From NCBI GenBank assembly GCA_021234155.1, contig JAJEKV010000057.1, positions 7,717,956 through 7,781,955 on the forward strand: DNA of 64,000 nucleotides, read 5' to 3'. Under the pieces are notes generated by a model. The model made no database searches, had not been told where the DNA came from, and worked only from the letters and a program-made list of their open reading frames with translations. The DNA comes from Isoetes taiwanensis (taxonomy: Eukaryota > Streptophyta > Lycopodiopsida > Isoetales > Isoetaceae). Positions 1 to 11,095 of the stretch are shown here, piece by piece (position 1 is the stretch's first letter; every line of letters starts with the position of its first letter). Made by a program: the position numbers and the translations under genes.

Positions 1-1655
1 GGCACGAAAATCGCAGCTTACCGGAACTGCGGCCCCTCGGCGGGCGTCCACGGCTGGGCAGTTTCTTTGCCGTGGCCGGGACTCTGTTGCATGCGAGGGT
101 GAGAATCTGGTCGCGCCACAGGCGATCCCCTTGATTGTCTACCGGCGCGGGATGGCCTCGATACGCGTAATACGCCGCGTGAAGTGACAACAGCGTCATC
201 TTGTGAGCCCCAAAGCGGCTCGCTCTAACAATTTATACCTTGATGCGGGAATGCCATTGAGATAGAGATCTCATCACAGATAAAGCTTGGCGAGATCTTC
301 TCACGCCTCCTCACAGTCACGCACCACCACCACATTATGAGGCGTCGGCGGCCACGCTCTGGCGCTCAGCGGAGTGGGGGGCAACATTATTTGTCAGTGG
401 TGGCGCTGTTGGGCTGAGTAATGTGGGCTGCTCCACTGTGAGGCGGTGTGGTGTCTTGAGATGGAGGTGGCGGCGTCAATGCATTTGGCGACACGTGAAA
501 TTTTGTGGGGCACGTCTTTGCGGCTTGCATCCACGGCGGCCTCTGGCGCACGGTCGGAGCCTAGCTCTGTTGGAATCTACGCTGCACGGCGACTCATTTG
601 TGCGATTACGCGGTGTTCATGGACACGAGCACGGAGGCGGCGCATGGCGGGCAATGGTTGCTTTAGCGAGGCTCACGGATCGATCTTACATGTCTCGACC
701 CTACTCGCGGGGTTCTACCGGCTACGCACGGTTGAAAGCCGGCGATGGCTGGGCGTTTAGTATCCTGATGGCATACCCTCAGCTTCCGGCTTCGAAGCGG
801 GGAAATAGTTGCCAGCATATCTGCTCCACCACAGCATGCATGCCATAGTCTCCGCGGTGGTGAGGAGGGAATCCGCGAGCTTCGCAAGTCGGCAAGGCCT
901 GCTTATCACATTGCCTCTCAAAAGTGGGCCAAGCGAAGCGCGTCTTCCTACTTCTTTTATCACGGGTCTCCATATACGTAACCCGTTGCCTTTCCCTTTG
1001 CCAAAAGCGTCTTTGAGCACATGGAATCTTTGCGAGATTGTATCTCTGGCATCCCAATCCACGCAATCCGGGTTACATTATTCTCGATCACATTTCCTCG
1101 GTATTTCATAGCCCCTGCGTCTGGCACGTAGCCGAGCTTGAGCAGCAATACATCCATCTCCCAGAGCCAATCGTGGGTGGGCCTTAGCGGGCTTCCCCTC
1201 CTCATGGAAGAGTTTCTCCCACTGTCTTTTGTTATCGGCCCAGGGGCGTTTCGCTGTGACCTCCCACAGCCAGTTCTCCCCGAGGGTGGGGTTTGGGGCT
1301 GGGGAGGCGGGAATGTCTCCCTCCAAATGGGGAGTGCGTGCAAGGGCTACAAAGCGGCCATGAAGTTGTATGGTATGGATGGGGATTAAGAACTAAAAGT
1401 GCTATATGAAGGGAATTGGAAGATGTTTAAAGCACAAAGCGATGCGCCCTCGATGTATGGATTTGGCGGGGGTTTGGGGGTTCAACCACAGCCAAGGGGA
1501 GGTTAGATTCATTTCTTTGTCGAGATATATTTTAGTATAGGCTTAGTTTGAGTGTGCTTTTGGAATAGGCAGATGGGAAAGGACTAACAGCGAGAGAAGG
1601 CTCTGGACTCCAGCATTTTAGGCATGCTAGGATCTAGAACAAGTCATTAGCGGCG
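1..1655. other. Unassigned GC-rich sequence left of the tRNA array
   Basis: This stretch is clearly more GC-rich than the rest of the window and does not match the array monomer. Several overlapping frames stay open for 80-140 codons on both strands, which is expected of GC-rich DNA, and none shows a domain I recognise. A short minus-strand peptide near 1110-1170 contains GYVPDA, which vaguely recalls the end of plant PPR proteins, but the expected flanking motifs are absent. It could be a decayed gene fragment or part of an element whose left end lies outside the window. Confidence 0.4.
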
Positions 1656-2063
1656 GGTCGCCTAGAGAGGATTGCCAACGCCGATCAAACCTCAATCATA
1701 TAGAAATAGATTATAGAGGATTTACATCTTAATCAAATCAAACCTTAAGTATAATTTTCGATCAAACTATAGTTGTGGTACAACTTCCGCGATTATAATC
1801 GCCCGGCGAGTTAGGTAAGTGTCCGCTCATAAAATAAACCGACCAAGATGGGACTGGAACCCATGAAATTGCGCCTAGAGAGGGATTATGCCTTGCTCGA
1901 TCAAACCTCAATCATACTTAGAAATGATTATAGAGTTTACATCTTAATCAATCAAACCTTAGAAGCGTTATCATTGCTCGATCAAACTATGGTGTGGTAC
2001 AACTTCAGTTATGTCATGTGGCTGAGTTAAAATTGAAGTGTCGGCACGCTCATAAAAACAAAC

Positions 2064-2135
2064 CGACCAGATGGGACTCGAACCATAATCTCAGCTCGGG
2101 AGGTAAGCGCCTTATCCATTAGGCCACATGAGGTC
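2064..2135 (-). pseudogene. Decayed tRNA-Arg copy
   Basis: On the minus strand this aligns with the intact copy at 63852-63924 but has several small indels. The B-box region and part of the D arm (GGCCTAATGGATAAGG) are readable. The anticodon stem-loop is disrupted and no 7-nt anticodon loop can be drawn. Consensus error may account for part of the damage. Confidence 0.7.
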
Positions 2136-3031
2136 ATTGCTATATATTTGGATTTTCACGAGACACTACTAGGATGGTTTGTGTAACACCCCAAGTAAAA
2201 CAGAATGGTAGGCAACCATAAAGCACGACTCAAAAAGGATTTTTTATCAACCTTACAACTAGCGTATATAAAATTAATCCCACAAAATTCATACATCTGC
2301 CCAAATCTATCCTATAGTATTCTATAGAAAACCATAAACTAATTTGTAATGGATTTGGGACCAAAAAGAATCTAGAATACAAGATTTATAAGCTCATTTA
2401 CATATACCTAAATCTGATTTAAGTGTTAGCCTAATGAAACCGCTTTGTTTTTGTTCAATATAATCAACGATAATTTGGCGTATTACGCAAAAAAAAGAAA
2501 AGAAAAAAGAAAAAGAAGTAATTTGGCGGGGTTCACATATGTATTACAGGTCTTTCATTACTTCTTGGTCAATATAATGGAGATATGTATGCGTTATATT
2601 ATATTTTAGAACTAAGTAAGCAACATGTAAAAAAATCAACTAATGCTCCAACTTGATCAAACTTCATAAGGTTATGCCATGCTCATGTTGACCAACCTTG
2701 AACATATTTAGACATATATTCATAGAGGGGTTATGCTTTGCTCAGAATCAAACCTTAAATTTATCACTTGTATTGAAACTTTAGTTGTAGCAAAACTTTA
2801 TAAATTCCGATGCAATAAGACCTTAATTCTATTTAGACATAAAGCTATAGAGGATTATTCCTTGCTTTCGATCAAACCCGCAATCATACTTAGAAATAAA
2901 TTATAGGGTTCTGACAATCCAGTCAAACCTTAGAGGCGTTATCATTTAACCGATCAAACTATAGTTGTGGTACAACTTCACGGTTATGTCGCCGGCGAGT
3001 TCATGAAGTGTCGACACGGTCATAAAACAAG

Positions 3032-3100
3032 CGAGCCAAGATGGGACTCGAACCCATAATCTCCCGCTCACGGTGGCGCTTGTCATTAGGCCACATGCTC
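3032..3100 (-). pseudogene. Decayed tRNA-Arg copy
   Basis: The T arm with GGTTCGAGTCC is intact, but the anticodon arm and the D stem carry indels and the acceptor end is altered, so a functional cloverleaf cannot be formed. It lies 968 bp from the previous copy, which sets the array period. Confidence 0.75.
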
Positions 3101-3126
3101 ATTGCTATATTTGGTTTTCACCGCAT

Positions 3127-3645
3127 TGGGTTTTTGAGATTAAAAAGGGCCTTCAAAACATCTTGAACTAAGCCAAATGAGATAAATCAGACTACCAATC
3201 AGTCGAGCACGGCCCGGGTCGGTCGGCAAAAGCGTATAACTAACTCCTTTGGATCACATTTTCATAACTATTGATAGAAAAGTCAAATAATTGTTTGGTG
3301 CAATAGATGAATCTGCGTTGAGATCTTTCCAATCTTAAGTCGTTGCACATATTTTAACCACTTATGATTGTTAAAACTCAAAATATGGTTTTACCGTTTT
3401 GCTATCTACTGAGGGGGCTAAAAGATATAGAAAACCACCCAAGATTAATCTCATTGAGATCTATCATTGCACCAAACAGAGCTCATTTGGACTTTTTGTA
3501 TCAACACTTATGCTAGAAAATGTGATCCAGTGGAGTTGAATATAGTGTTACCTAGCCCGACTAGGCTCTGATTACGTTTTACGATTGAGTGATGAATTCA
3601 CTCAACTGTCGGCGGTTAGAAGGCCCTTTTATGATCTCAAAAAAT
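3127..3645. mobile_element. Fold-back MITE with long imperfect inverted arms
   Basis: A 0.5-kb insert interrupts a monomer between the tRNA gene and the GGATGGTTTGTG motif. Its termini are inverted: GGTTTTTGAGATTAAAAAGG at the left and AAGGCCCTTTTATGATCTCA at the right. The arms continue inward: TTGGATCACATTTTC and TTTGGTGCAAT on the left reappear in reverse complement on the right, giving arms of roughly 200 bp. There is no coding sequence. The target-site duplication is not clear because the flanks differ from other monomers by several bases, so the superfamily is undecided. Confidence 0.75.
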
Positions 3646-4080
3646 CTAGGATGGTTTGTGTTTTTCTTTTAGAAGTAAGAAACAAGAATGGTAGGCAACC
3701 ATCTAAGCGACTCAAAAAGTTTTTTTAATCAACCTTACAGCTAGTGGTATATAAGAATAATCCCACAAATTCATACATACGCTAAATCTATCCACTATGG
3801 CGTATTCTATAGAAGGCTTAAGTAAACTTACTTGTAATGGATTTGGGACAAAAAGAATCTAAGAACACAAGATTTATAGCTCATTTATATGCCTATATAG
3901 TCACAGTTAGATTATTTAGCCCTAATGATGCTGTTTTTTGTTCAATATAATCCAACTGATAATTTGGTATTTAAAGAAAAGAAAAAATAATTTGGTGTAA
4001 TTTAGGCGGTTCACATATTCACAGAATCACTCCTACTTCTTAATCCAATACTAGTAATGGTGCCAGCGTTCTTTGAGCAT

Positions 4081-5690
4081 AGGATTAGAACCTATAAATG
4101 TTTTAGTGCAATGAGGCAAAACTTGGAATCATGTACATGTTTTGAGTCGTGGTGAAAAACATGTAATAATCAAAATATTATTTTAACTTTTGATCTGGAA
4201 AAGTTCTAAAGGAAGACTTGGTAACCAAGTTATTACCTGGAAAACCGCAGTAGGATTTGTACACAAGCGTGGCGAGGTGGCATACTACTCAACCAGAGCA
4301 TCGTATGGCATTTTAGTGAGTGAGAACCAACATATCATTAAGCAAGAGTTTACAGCACGTCTATCTCATCATAGTATGCCTCGAGGAGAAATAAACGATA
4401 ATTAATGTGGCTTATTACTTTTCTTTGTCCCGTCTAGAAACTGAGGCATCCCCAAATTTGATGCAAACCCATTATTTGAACATCAAATGGCACCTCTTGC
4501 CCTTTCCAAAGAAAGAGTCAGGTGGTACGTACTTCCATTAACCTTTGTAAGTATAGGATTTACAATTAGGCTGGATTAGATCATAAGCACAAAGTTATTC
4601 AATTCTTTTACTTGCCCGGATTACCATAGGAATGCGCAATGATGTAGCCAAGGCACATAGAGGCATGCTCTACAACACGATATGCGACCAAAGTTCAAAG
4701 AGTTAGGTCTAAAATAGATTTAATATTTGAAGTAAAAGAATGGTTAATGGTAACTTAGTCTTGGCTGGCGTACGCCAAAATAAGGCACATCAATATTTTG
4801 GCACATCCAATATAAATGCATTGTAGTGGATACGTGACCTTACGGCAATGGTTGCTGATCGCGAACTCAGTGAGACTTGAAGGGCGCTTCCTCTAGAATA
4901 AAGCAAAGTTATGGTGACCCGTTCTTCTCGGTTGCAAGGGAGAGAACACCATCTCTGCACTCAGTGGCGAGAAGGCAAAGTATGGGCAAACTGGAGTGTA
5001 GAAAGCGGCCGGATATTGTTCCTAAAAGGGCCTTTATAAGTCACGGGGCATCCATGGTGCCAAACTTCTCAAACTCACGATGATCCTCTTGTATTTTGGC
5101 TCTTTGCACAGATGGTCAGCTTGCTACCACTTAAAATCCGACTGACATTGGGCATTAGGGAAGAATGAAGCATCAAAGTGGAACTTGCCAATGCTGCTTA
5201 AAAGCAGACACCAAGAAGATAAGGATAAGCGAAGCACCTCCACCACATATCGGTAAAACTTCAGAGAACTGCACATGAAGTGGGAAAAGGACTAGAAATA
5301 TTTTACACTTGAGACTTAAGAAGTGAATGAATAATCACAAAACAACATGCAAATTAGATTTACCACTTGCAGGATGTTGTTTGTTCTTTTTCAATCGCTT
5401 GGCCACTCCATTTTCAATACAACAACCACAATTTGCGATTGAAGAACAAATTTGACAAGCAAGCGGAAGTTTTTCGTATTTTTCTTTCTTGTACAATGTT
5501 GGAGCATGTAATATTTATCAACTATACCATAGAATCGTTTTCAACACACTCACCGGTTTTGGTCCTTTGTTGAAAACGCTCGGTTTTGGTAGGTCTACAT
5601 GTCACATTTTCAAAAGAATCCTACATGTGGATTTGTGAAGGTATGGTTTTGTTCGATAATGGTGTTCTTTTTCATTGGACTAAAACATCC
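4081..5690. other. Helitron 1 cargo, unassigned
   Basis: Moderately AT-rich sequence just inside the Helitron 3' end. Open frames reach only about 70 codons (for example plus-strand 4190-4405 and 4877-5083) and show no family signature. No internal repeat of note. It may be decayed transposon or captured host DNA. Confidence 0.4.
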
Positions 5691-5699
5691 AGCATTGTT

Positions 5700-6095
5700 T
5701 TGTAGTTTCTTCTATTGTGACATGTCATTTTATAATACAATCCCTTTGTAGGAAGAGTACTTGAATTTCTACATGTCTAATAATTCTATTGTCACATGTC
5801 TTTATAGATGTAGGAAGAATATTTGATTCTCTACATACATTCACATGTCTTTATAGTAGTAGGGGCCAGTGCTTTATTGCTAAGGCATTGTAGGAAGAAT
5901 ACATGAATTACGACGTATGTAATGCCTATATTGTCACATGTCTTTATAGAAATTAGGAAAGAATGCTTGATTCTCTACATGTCATAATAGCTTCCCATGT
6001 CACATGTCTTTTATAGTAGTAGAGACCAGTACTTTGTTGCTAAGGCATTGTAGTACATGTCCTATCCTTCCATATCCACGGGTCTTTATAGTGGT
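5700..6095 (+). repeat. 160-bp tandem repeat, about 2.5 units
   Basis: A unit containing TTATAGTAGTAG, CCAGTRCTTTRTTGC and TAAGGCATTGTAG occurs at 5851 and again 160 bp later at 6011. Inside each unit, CACATGTCTTTATAG followed by GAAGAAT and TTGATTCTCTACAT is itself repeated with divergence, so the unit probably arose by an older duplication. Confidence 0.7.
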
Positions 6096-6214
6096 AGGAC
6101 TATTTGCTACATGAAGTGCGTGCAGAATCACATGTTCTTATACTGAGTATTCCATGTAACACAAGTTACTTCAACTACTTCAATTACTTAACACCTATTT
6201 TTGCATAAGCTTGG

Positions 6215-6840
6215 GCACCAACATGCCAAGGTGGCTCTAACATGCCACCTAGGCTCAAGCATGCCAAGGTGAAACCAACATGCCACCTAGGCTCCAACAT
6301 GACAAATGGCTCAAACATGCCACCTAGGCTCCAAGCGTGCTCAAACATACCCACTTATGACTCCAACATGCCACTATGCTCCAACTTGCCAGGTGGCTCA
6401 ATGTCTCCAAGTAGGCTCCAGCACACCTAGGCTCCAACATTCCTAGGTGGCTCAAACACTCACCACATAGGCTCAAACATGCCATGCTTGAGGGCTCACT
6501 TGGGCTCCAACATGCCCAGGTGGCTCAACATGCCACCTAGGCTCAAACATGCCAAGGTGGGCTCCAAACTGCCTGAGAGCCAAGCATGCCACAGGCTCCA
6601 ACATGCGAGGGTGGCAAAACTATGCAGGGTGAACCAACATGCCTGAGGCTTAGCATGCGGTGACAGCGCCCGCGTGAACTCCCATAATGCCACGTGGGCT
6701 CCAACTGTCAAGGTGGCTCCAGCATACCATGCGAGGCTCAACATGCCAAGGTGGCCGGGCATGCCACCTAGTCTCGAAGCATGCCACCTAGGCACCCAGT
6801 GGTGACATGGCATGCCAAGTAAGCAGGTCAAGTTTTGACT
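6215..6840 (+). repeat. CATGCCACCTAGGCTCC minisatellite, forward array
   Basis: A short motif alternates between GGCTCCAACATGCCACCTAG and GGCTCAAACATGCCAAGGTG, giving half-units of about 19-20 bp and a full unit near 38 bp. The motif is partly self-complementary (CCACCTAGG with CCAAGGTGG). Open frames across it in both directions are consequences of the repeat and are not proteins. Two arrays of the reverse-complement motif and another forward array lie further right in the same Helitron. Confidence 0.85.
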
Positions 6841-7009
6841 AGGCCAAAAACCCAAAGATGTCATGGGTATTTTCGATAGGTGATGTTAGCAAATTTTTAG
6901 GTGACATGGCTAGATGATGGTGGCAGTGGACCTTGGATGTCTTTGCAAACAGGGCGAGGCACCTCATGGCCCGGCCCCTTTCTTGTGAAGGGTCCAGAAA
7001 AGGTATATA

Positions 7010-9755
7010 TATGCTGGTGCATTTTCTCTTAGCATTATCACGTCATGCTACACATCATAAAATTTCACCTTTTGGGGCCGGTTTTTATCTGTGCCTTTTC
7101 TTTGTGTTTATGCTCCGGAAATTCATAATTAATGCATGGGGCAGGGAAAAAATCCTGGTTTTCAGCCAACTGGCTTGCCAAGTGGCCCGAGTATAGGAAA
7201 AATCCCGGGTATTTCTGGATGAGTTTTAGACCACCGTTTTTATTGGGATGGCCGAGTCGTTGGCCGCGACAAAGTTTAGACCACGTTTTACCGATTTTGG
7301 GGCTTGGAGGAGGCCGGATTGGCCGATCCACGACCTGTAGCGTCGTCACGAGATAGGCGAAATTACCCTAGGGACAAGTTCCATGGCGAGGATTTTCGGG
7401 GGATCAATCACTTACCCCCTCCTTTAGAATTATTAGGCATCCACCTCCATGCAAATTGACTACAAGTGTGTAGTAGCGACCTCGCAGTTTCTTGGAGAGG
7501 GTGATCTTGCCGAAACTTGGTCCCCTAGGTAATGGGGATATTCAGGTCCGTGGCGGTTCTGGGGAACCTTCCGGAGTGGGGGTCAGGCAGATCCCTCGGC
7601 CCCTGAGGCACGGACTAGCACAAGAACAAGATACTTGGGGTTCACCACGAAGGCCTGTTAGAAGATTGGAAGTGAGAATAGCAGCACTAGGGCTGCTAGG
7701 TGGTATCTATCATTACCCGCGGAGAAGCAAAGCTAGCTCCACACTACCTAGTAGGGCGTTCACCCAGGCAGGTGGTCTCCGGGAAGGGTTGGCTCGGGCT
7801 CGTCTCAATACCGCAGCATTGCTTCTATTGCGGTGCATTTTCTCTTTAGTACGGCGTCATCGCGCACATCATAAGATTTCACCTTTTGAACCCGAATTTT
7901 TTATACATTAGCACTTTCTTTGTGTTTATGCTCAGGAAATTCATAGTATGCATGGGGCGGGAAAAATGCTTGCAGTTTTCAGCCAACTGGCTTGTCAAGT
8001 AGCCCACGATAGTATAGGAAAATCCGTGTTTCAGGATGAGTTTTAGACCCTCGATTTTTGATTGGGATGGCCGCCCAGTTGGCCAGCCAGGGAGTTTAAG
8101 GAACCACGTTTTGATTTTTGGGGCATGGAGGAGGCCACAGGATTGGCGATCCCGACCTGTAGTAGGGCTTGGCCGAAATTACCACTGAGGGGACAAGTTC
8201 CTGGCGGGATTTTCGAGGATCGTCGCACCCCTCACTGGGAGGTATTAGAGGCATCCACCTCCAGCGCAATTATTGCAAATTATTAGCAGTAAACGACCTA
8301 CTTTGGCGTTTCTTGAAAGAGGTGATTTTGAAACTTGGTCACTAGGTAATGGGATATTCAGGTCAGTGGCGAGCCAGTTCGATTCCGGGGTTAAGTCAGC
8401 TGATATAAGCCCCCGGCTTGGACCTTTCTGAGTAAAGATGTAGGGTTCACCGAGGCCTGGTAGAAGGTGTGGAAGTGACAATAGGAGCACTAGGACTGCT
8501 AAAGTGGTATACATGCTGACCACGGAGAAAAACTAACTCAACTGCTGGTAGGCATTCTGAGCCGTTGGCCTCTGAAAGGGGTTTGGCTGAAGCTAAATCT
8601 CGTACCTGCGCGTAGCTTCGTAATGCGGTCTGCATTTTCTTGGTAATGCGGCGTCATATTGCATATCATAAGATTTCACCTTTTTGAGACCGGATTTTTT
8701 ATCACGTGTTTTTGTGTTTATACTCGGAAATTTATGAAATTAATGCATGGGAAGCGGGGAAAAATCTGATTTTCGTATTTGAAACGCCAAGTGGCATGGC
8801 GTCACAGGGAAAATCTCATTATTTTGGAGAACTTTGGGCTTCCCTCGATTTTATTGGGATAGCCAGATTGGCAGCCACGGCGGGGATTTTAGACCGCGTT
8901 TTGATTTTGGGGCATGGAGGCGGGATGGCGTCGAGCCTGTCCACATCGTCTGGGCGAAATTACCCTGAAGGACAAGTTCCACTACCGGTTTCAGGGGATC
9001 AGTACTTACCCCCACTAGGAGGTATTAAACATCCACCTCCATGCCAATTGACTACAAGTGTGTAGTAAGCGACCTACTTTGAAGCGTTTCTTGGAAAAGG
9101 GTGGTCTTACGCCCGCGAAACTTGGTCTCGGTATGGGGATGTTTAGTCCATTAAGCGAGCAGTTCGGTCCGGAGTGGGGTCAGCATGTCCTGGCCCCGGT
9201 TGGACTAGCTGAAGAGCAGATGCCCAGGGTCACCACAGTACTGGTGAAGATCGAAGTGAGAATAAGCGACTAAATTTGCTAGGTGGTATACATGTGACCA
9301 CGGAGAAGCAAAGCTAAGCTCCTTTGCCGAGTAGGGCGTTCACAGGCGATTGGCCTCAGGAAGGGGTTATTTCGGAAGCTAAGTCTCATGCCTCTGCTTT
9401 GTGCTTCTATTGCGATATCTTTTGCACATCACGCCAAGATTTCACCGCGGGGCTGGGATTTTTATGCATTGCTTTTCTTTGTGTTTATGATCAGGAGATT
9501 CATGATTAATGCATGGGTAGGGAAAAAATGTGGTTCAGCCGGTGGCTTGCCAAGTAAGCTGGCATCAAGGAAAATCCCATTTATTTCGAAGATTTGAGCT
9601 TTAGACCCTCGATTTTTGATTGGGATGTGCAGATTGTACACAACGAGGAGTTTAGACCACGTTTTTATTTTGGGGCATGGAGGCCTTTACGGATTGGCGA
9701 TCGACCTCTCCATGTCATGCAGGCTGCCGAAATTACCACAGGGACAAGTTCCGCG
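7010..9755 (+). repeat. 0.8-kb tandem repeat, 3.4 units
   Basis: Units begin near 7010, 7816, 8626 and 9401, the last one partial. Landmarks recurring in order are GATTTCACCTTTT, TTTGTGTTTATG, TTAATGCATGGG, GAGTTTTAGACC, GAAATTACC..GGGACAAGTT, ACTACAAGTGTGTAGTA and GAAACTTGGTC. Copies differ by many small indels. I see no conserved reading frame. Shared landmarks with the repeat at 11096-12915 suggest a common origin. Confidence 0.8.
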
Positions 9756-9759
9756 GCCC

Positions 9760-10570
9760 TCTTGATCGAGGAGAACATCGAATGTAAAATCCTACAGAAA
9801 CCCTTACATCTCGAGCATCAAGGTAGGAGACAGCACATCAGAAACTTTGCATGGAGTTCTCTGTGTATGCTCACGGGGACCATGCAGGAGGTGATTCAAA
9901 TCCCCACTGTGCCCGACATGCTTTTCGAACTCCCTTCGGAAAGGGAAGCACGGCGAAGGAGTCTCGGCTGTCTTTGCAGAAGAACTGGCTCGTCTCCCGA
10001 GCGCCATGAGGGTAATCGACCGCGTGTATTCCACGTCGGATCACCGGGATCACAGGCCCTCTGGAGTCGCCGAACATCGGGGAATGTAAACCTATCAAAC
10101 CCTAGGGGTTTGCTAGGGTTTACATCTCAGCATCAAGAGCGGAGACTCACATCGAAACTTGCGCCAGATTCTCTGTATATACGGGGACCATGCAGGAGAT
10201 GAGGTGAATCCCCCTGCCCGGCATGCTTTTCAGAACTCCCTTCCTTTGGAAAGAGGGCGTGAAGAAGTCTCGAAAGCTTATCTTTGCAAAGGCAGCTCTG
10301 TCTCCGAGTGCCATGAGGGTAATCCGGCCGCGGGTATTCCGCGTGGATCACGGGCCCTGCAGACTAAGCCGGGCATCCCGGAATGTAAACCCTATCAAAC
10401 CTAGGGTTTGCTAGGGTTCCCCATCTCAGCGTCAAGAGCGGAGACTCACATAGAAACTTTGCATGGAGTTCTCTGTGTATGCTCTGAGGGACCATGCGGG
10501 AGATGAAATTGAATCCCCTAGCGCAGCATGCTTTTCGAACTCCTTCGCTGGAAAGGGGCTTGTGATTCAA
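9760..10570 (+). repeat. 0.3-kb tandem repeat with AAACCCTA palindromes
   Basis: Three units with GAGAC..CACATMGAAACTT at 9826, 10141 and 10440 (spacings about 315 and 299 bp), each containing GGACCATGC, CATGCTTTTC and GCCATGAGGGTAAT. Unit ends carry a near-palindrome of about 39 bp: GTAAACC(C)TATCAAACCC on one side and GGGTTTGCTAGGGTTTAC on the other, at about 10086-10124 and 10385-10418. The resemblance to plant telomere sequence is local and not an array. Confidence 0.75.
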
Positions 10571-10764
10571 GATCCTTCTATTTTATCCTTGCCAAACTCA
10601 CTCTACAAAATTTCAAAGGTTATCATATTTCTTGCATAAAAGTCCTAGTCACGTCACCACCATCTAGCCATGTCACCCCAAAATTTTGCCAGCATCACCC
10701 AAGTAGAAAAGACCAAGAATGGGCATCACTTTCATTTTTAGCCTAGTCAAAGCAGCCTTGCTTA

Positions 10765-11095
10765 CGCCAGGCATGCCATGTCTCACCACTTGGAGTGCCT
10801 AGGTGGCATACTTGAGCCTAGAGTGGCATGTTGGGCCACAGCATGTTGGAGCCTAGGTGGCATGTTGGAGGCTTCATTGGCATGCACTAGAGCTCCTGCG
10901 AGGCATGTTGGAGCCTAGTTGGCATGTTGGAGCCTCATTGGCATGTTGAAGCCCGTGATGGCATGTTGGAGCCTGGGTATGTTGAGCCACCTTGGCATGC
11001 TTGAGCCTAGGTGGCATGTTGGGCTAACTTGGCATGTTGGAGCTCCGTGGCATGTTGCGGCCAATTGGCATGTTATAGCCTAGGTGGCGGACCCG
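10765..11095 (-). repeat. Minisatellite, reverse-orientation array
   Basis: The same 38-bp family as at 6215-6840 but reverse complemented: repeated GTTGGAGCCTAGGTGGCAT with variants. Together with the forward array it brackets the 0.8-kb and 0.3-kb repeats as a large inverted pair. Confidence 0.85.

Larger units (their letters stand above)
1656..4050 (-). repeat. tRNA-Arg tandem array, segment 1
   Basis: This is the first recognisable part of the roughly 967-bp monomer array; strand is given as that of the tRNA gene. Two tRNA-like cores lie 968 bp apart (2064 and 3032). The left edge holds a shorter partial repeat: the block with GCTCGATCAAAC and the start of the tRNA homology occurs at about 1660-1865 and again at 1870-2135. 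A fold-back MITE interrupts the array at 3127-3645. The segment ends at A4050, where Helitron 1 begins, and the monomer continues without a gap at T17995. Copies here are more divergent than those at the right end of the window. Confidence 0.85.

Noticed and set aside
960-1343. Possible PPR-protein remnant (GYVPDA motif) on the minus strand
   Set aside because: Only one short motif resembles the family. The following residues do not match the E or DYW region in any frame, so chance is likely.
1656-4050. The tRNA-bearing repeat as a SINE
   Set aside because: Units are arranged in tandem with constant spacing and orientation. The tRNA lies inside the unit, with no A-rich tail or flanking duplication. 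The possibility that a SINE seeded the array remains open.
4190-4405. 71-codon plus-strand frame as a retrotransposon polyprotein fragment
   Set aside because: I could not match it to any integrase, RNase H or gag motif, and neighbouring frames do not continue it.
6215-6840. CRISPR-like regular short repeats
   Set aside because: There are no unique spacers: repeat follows repeat, and the context is plant nuclear DNA.
10086-10124. Interstitial telomere repeat
   Set aside because: AAACCCTA occurs only as the arms of a palindrome, not as a tandem run of the seven-base telomere unit.
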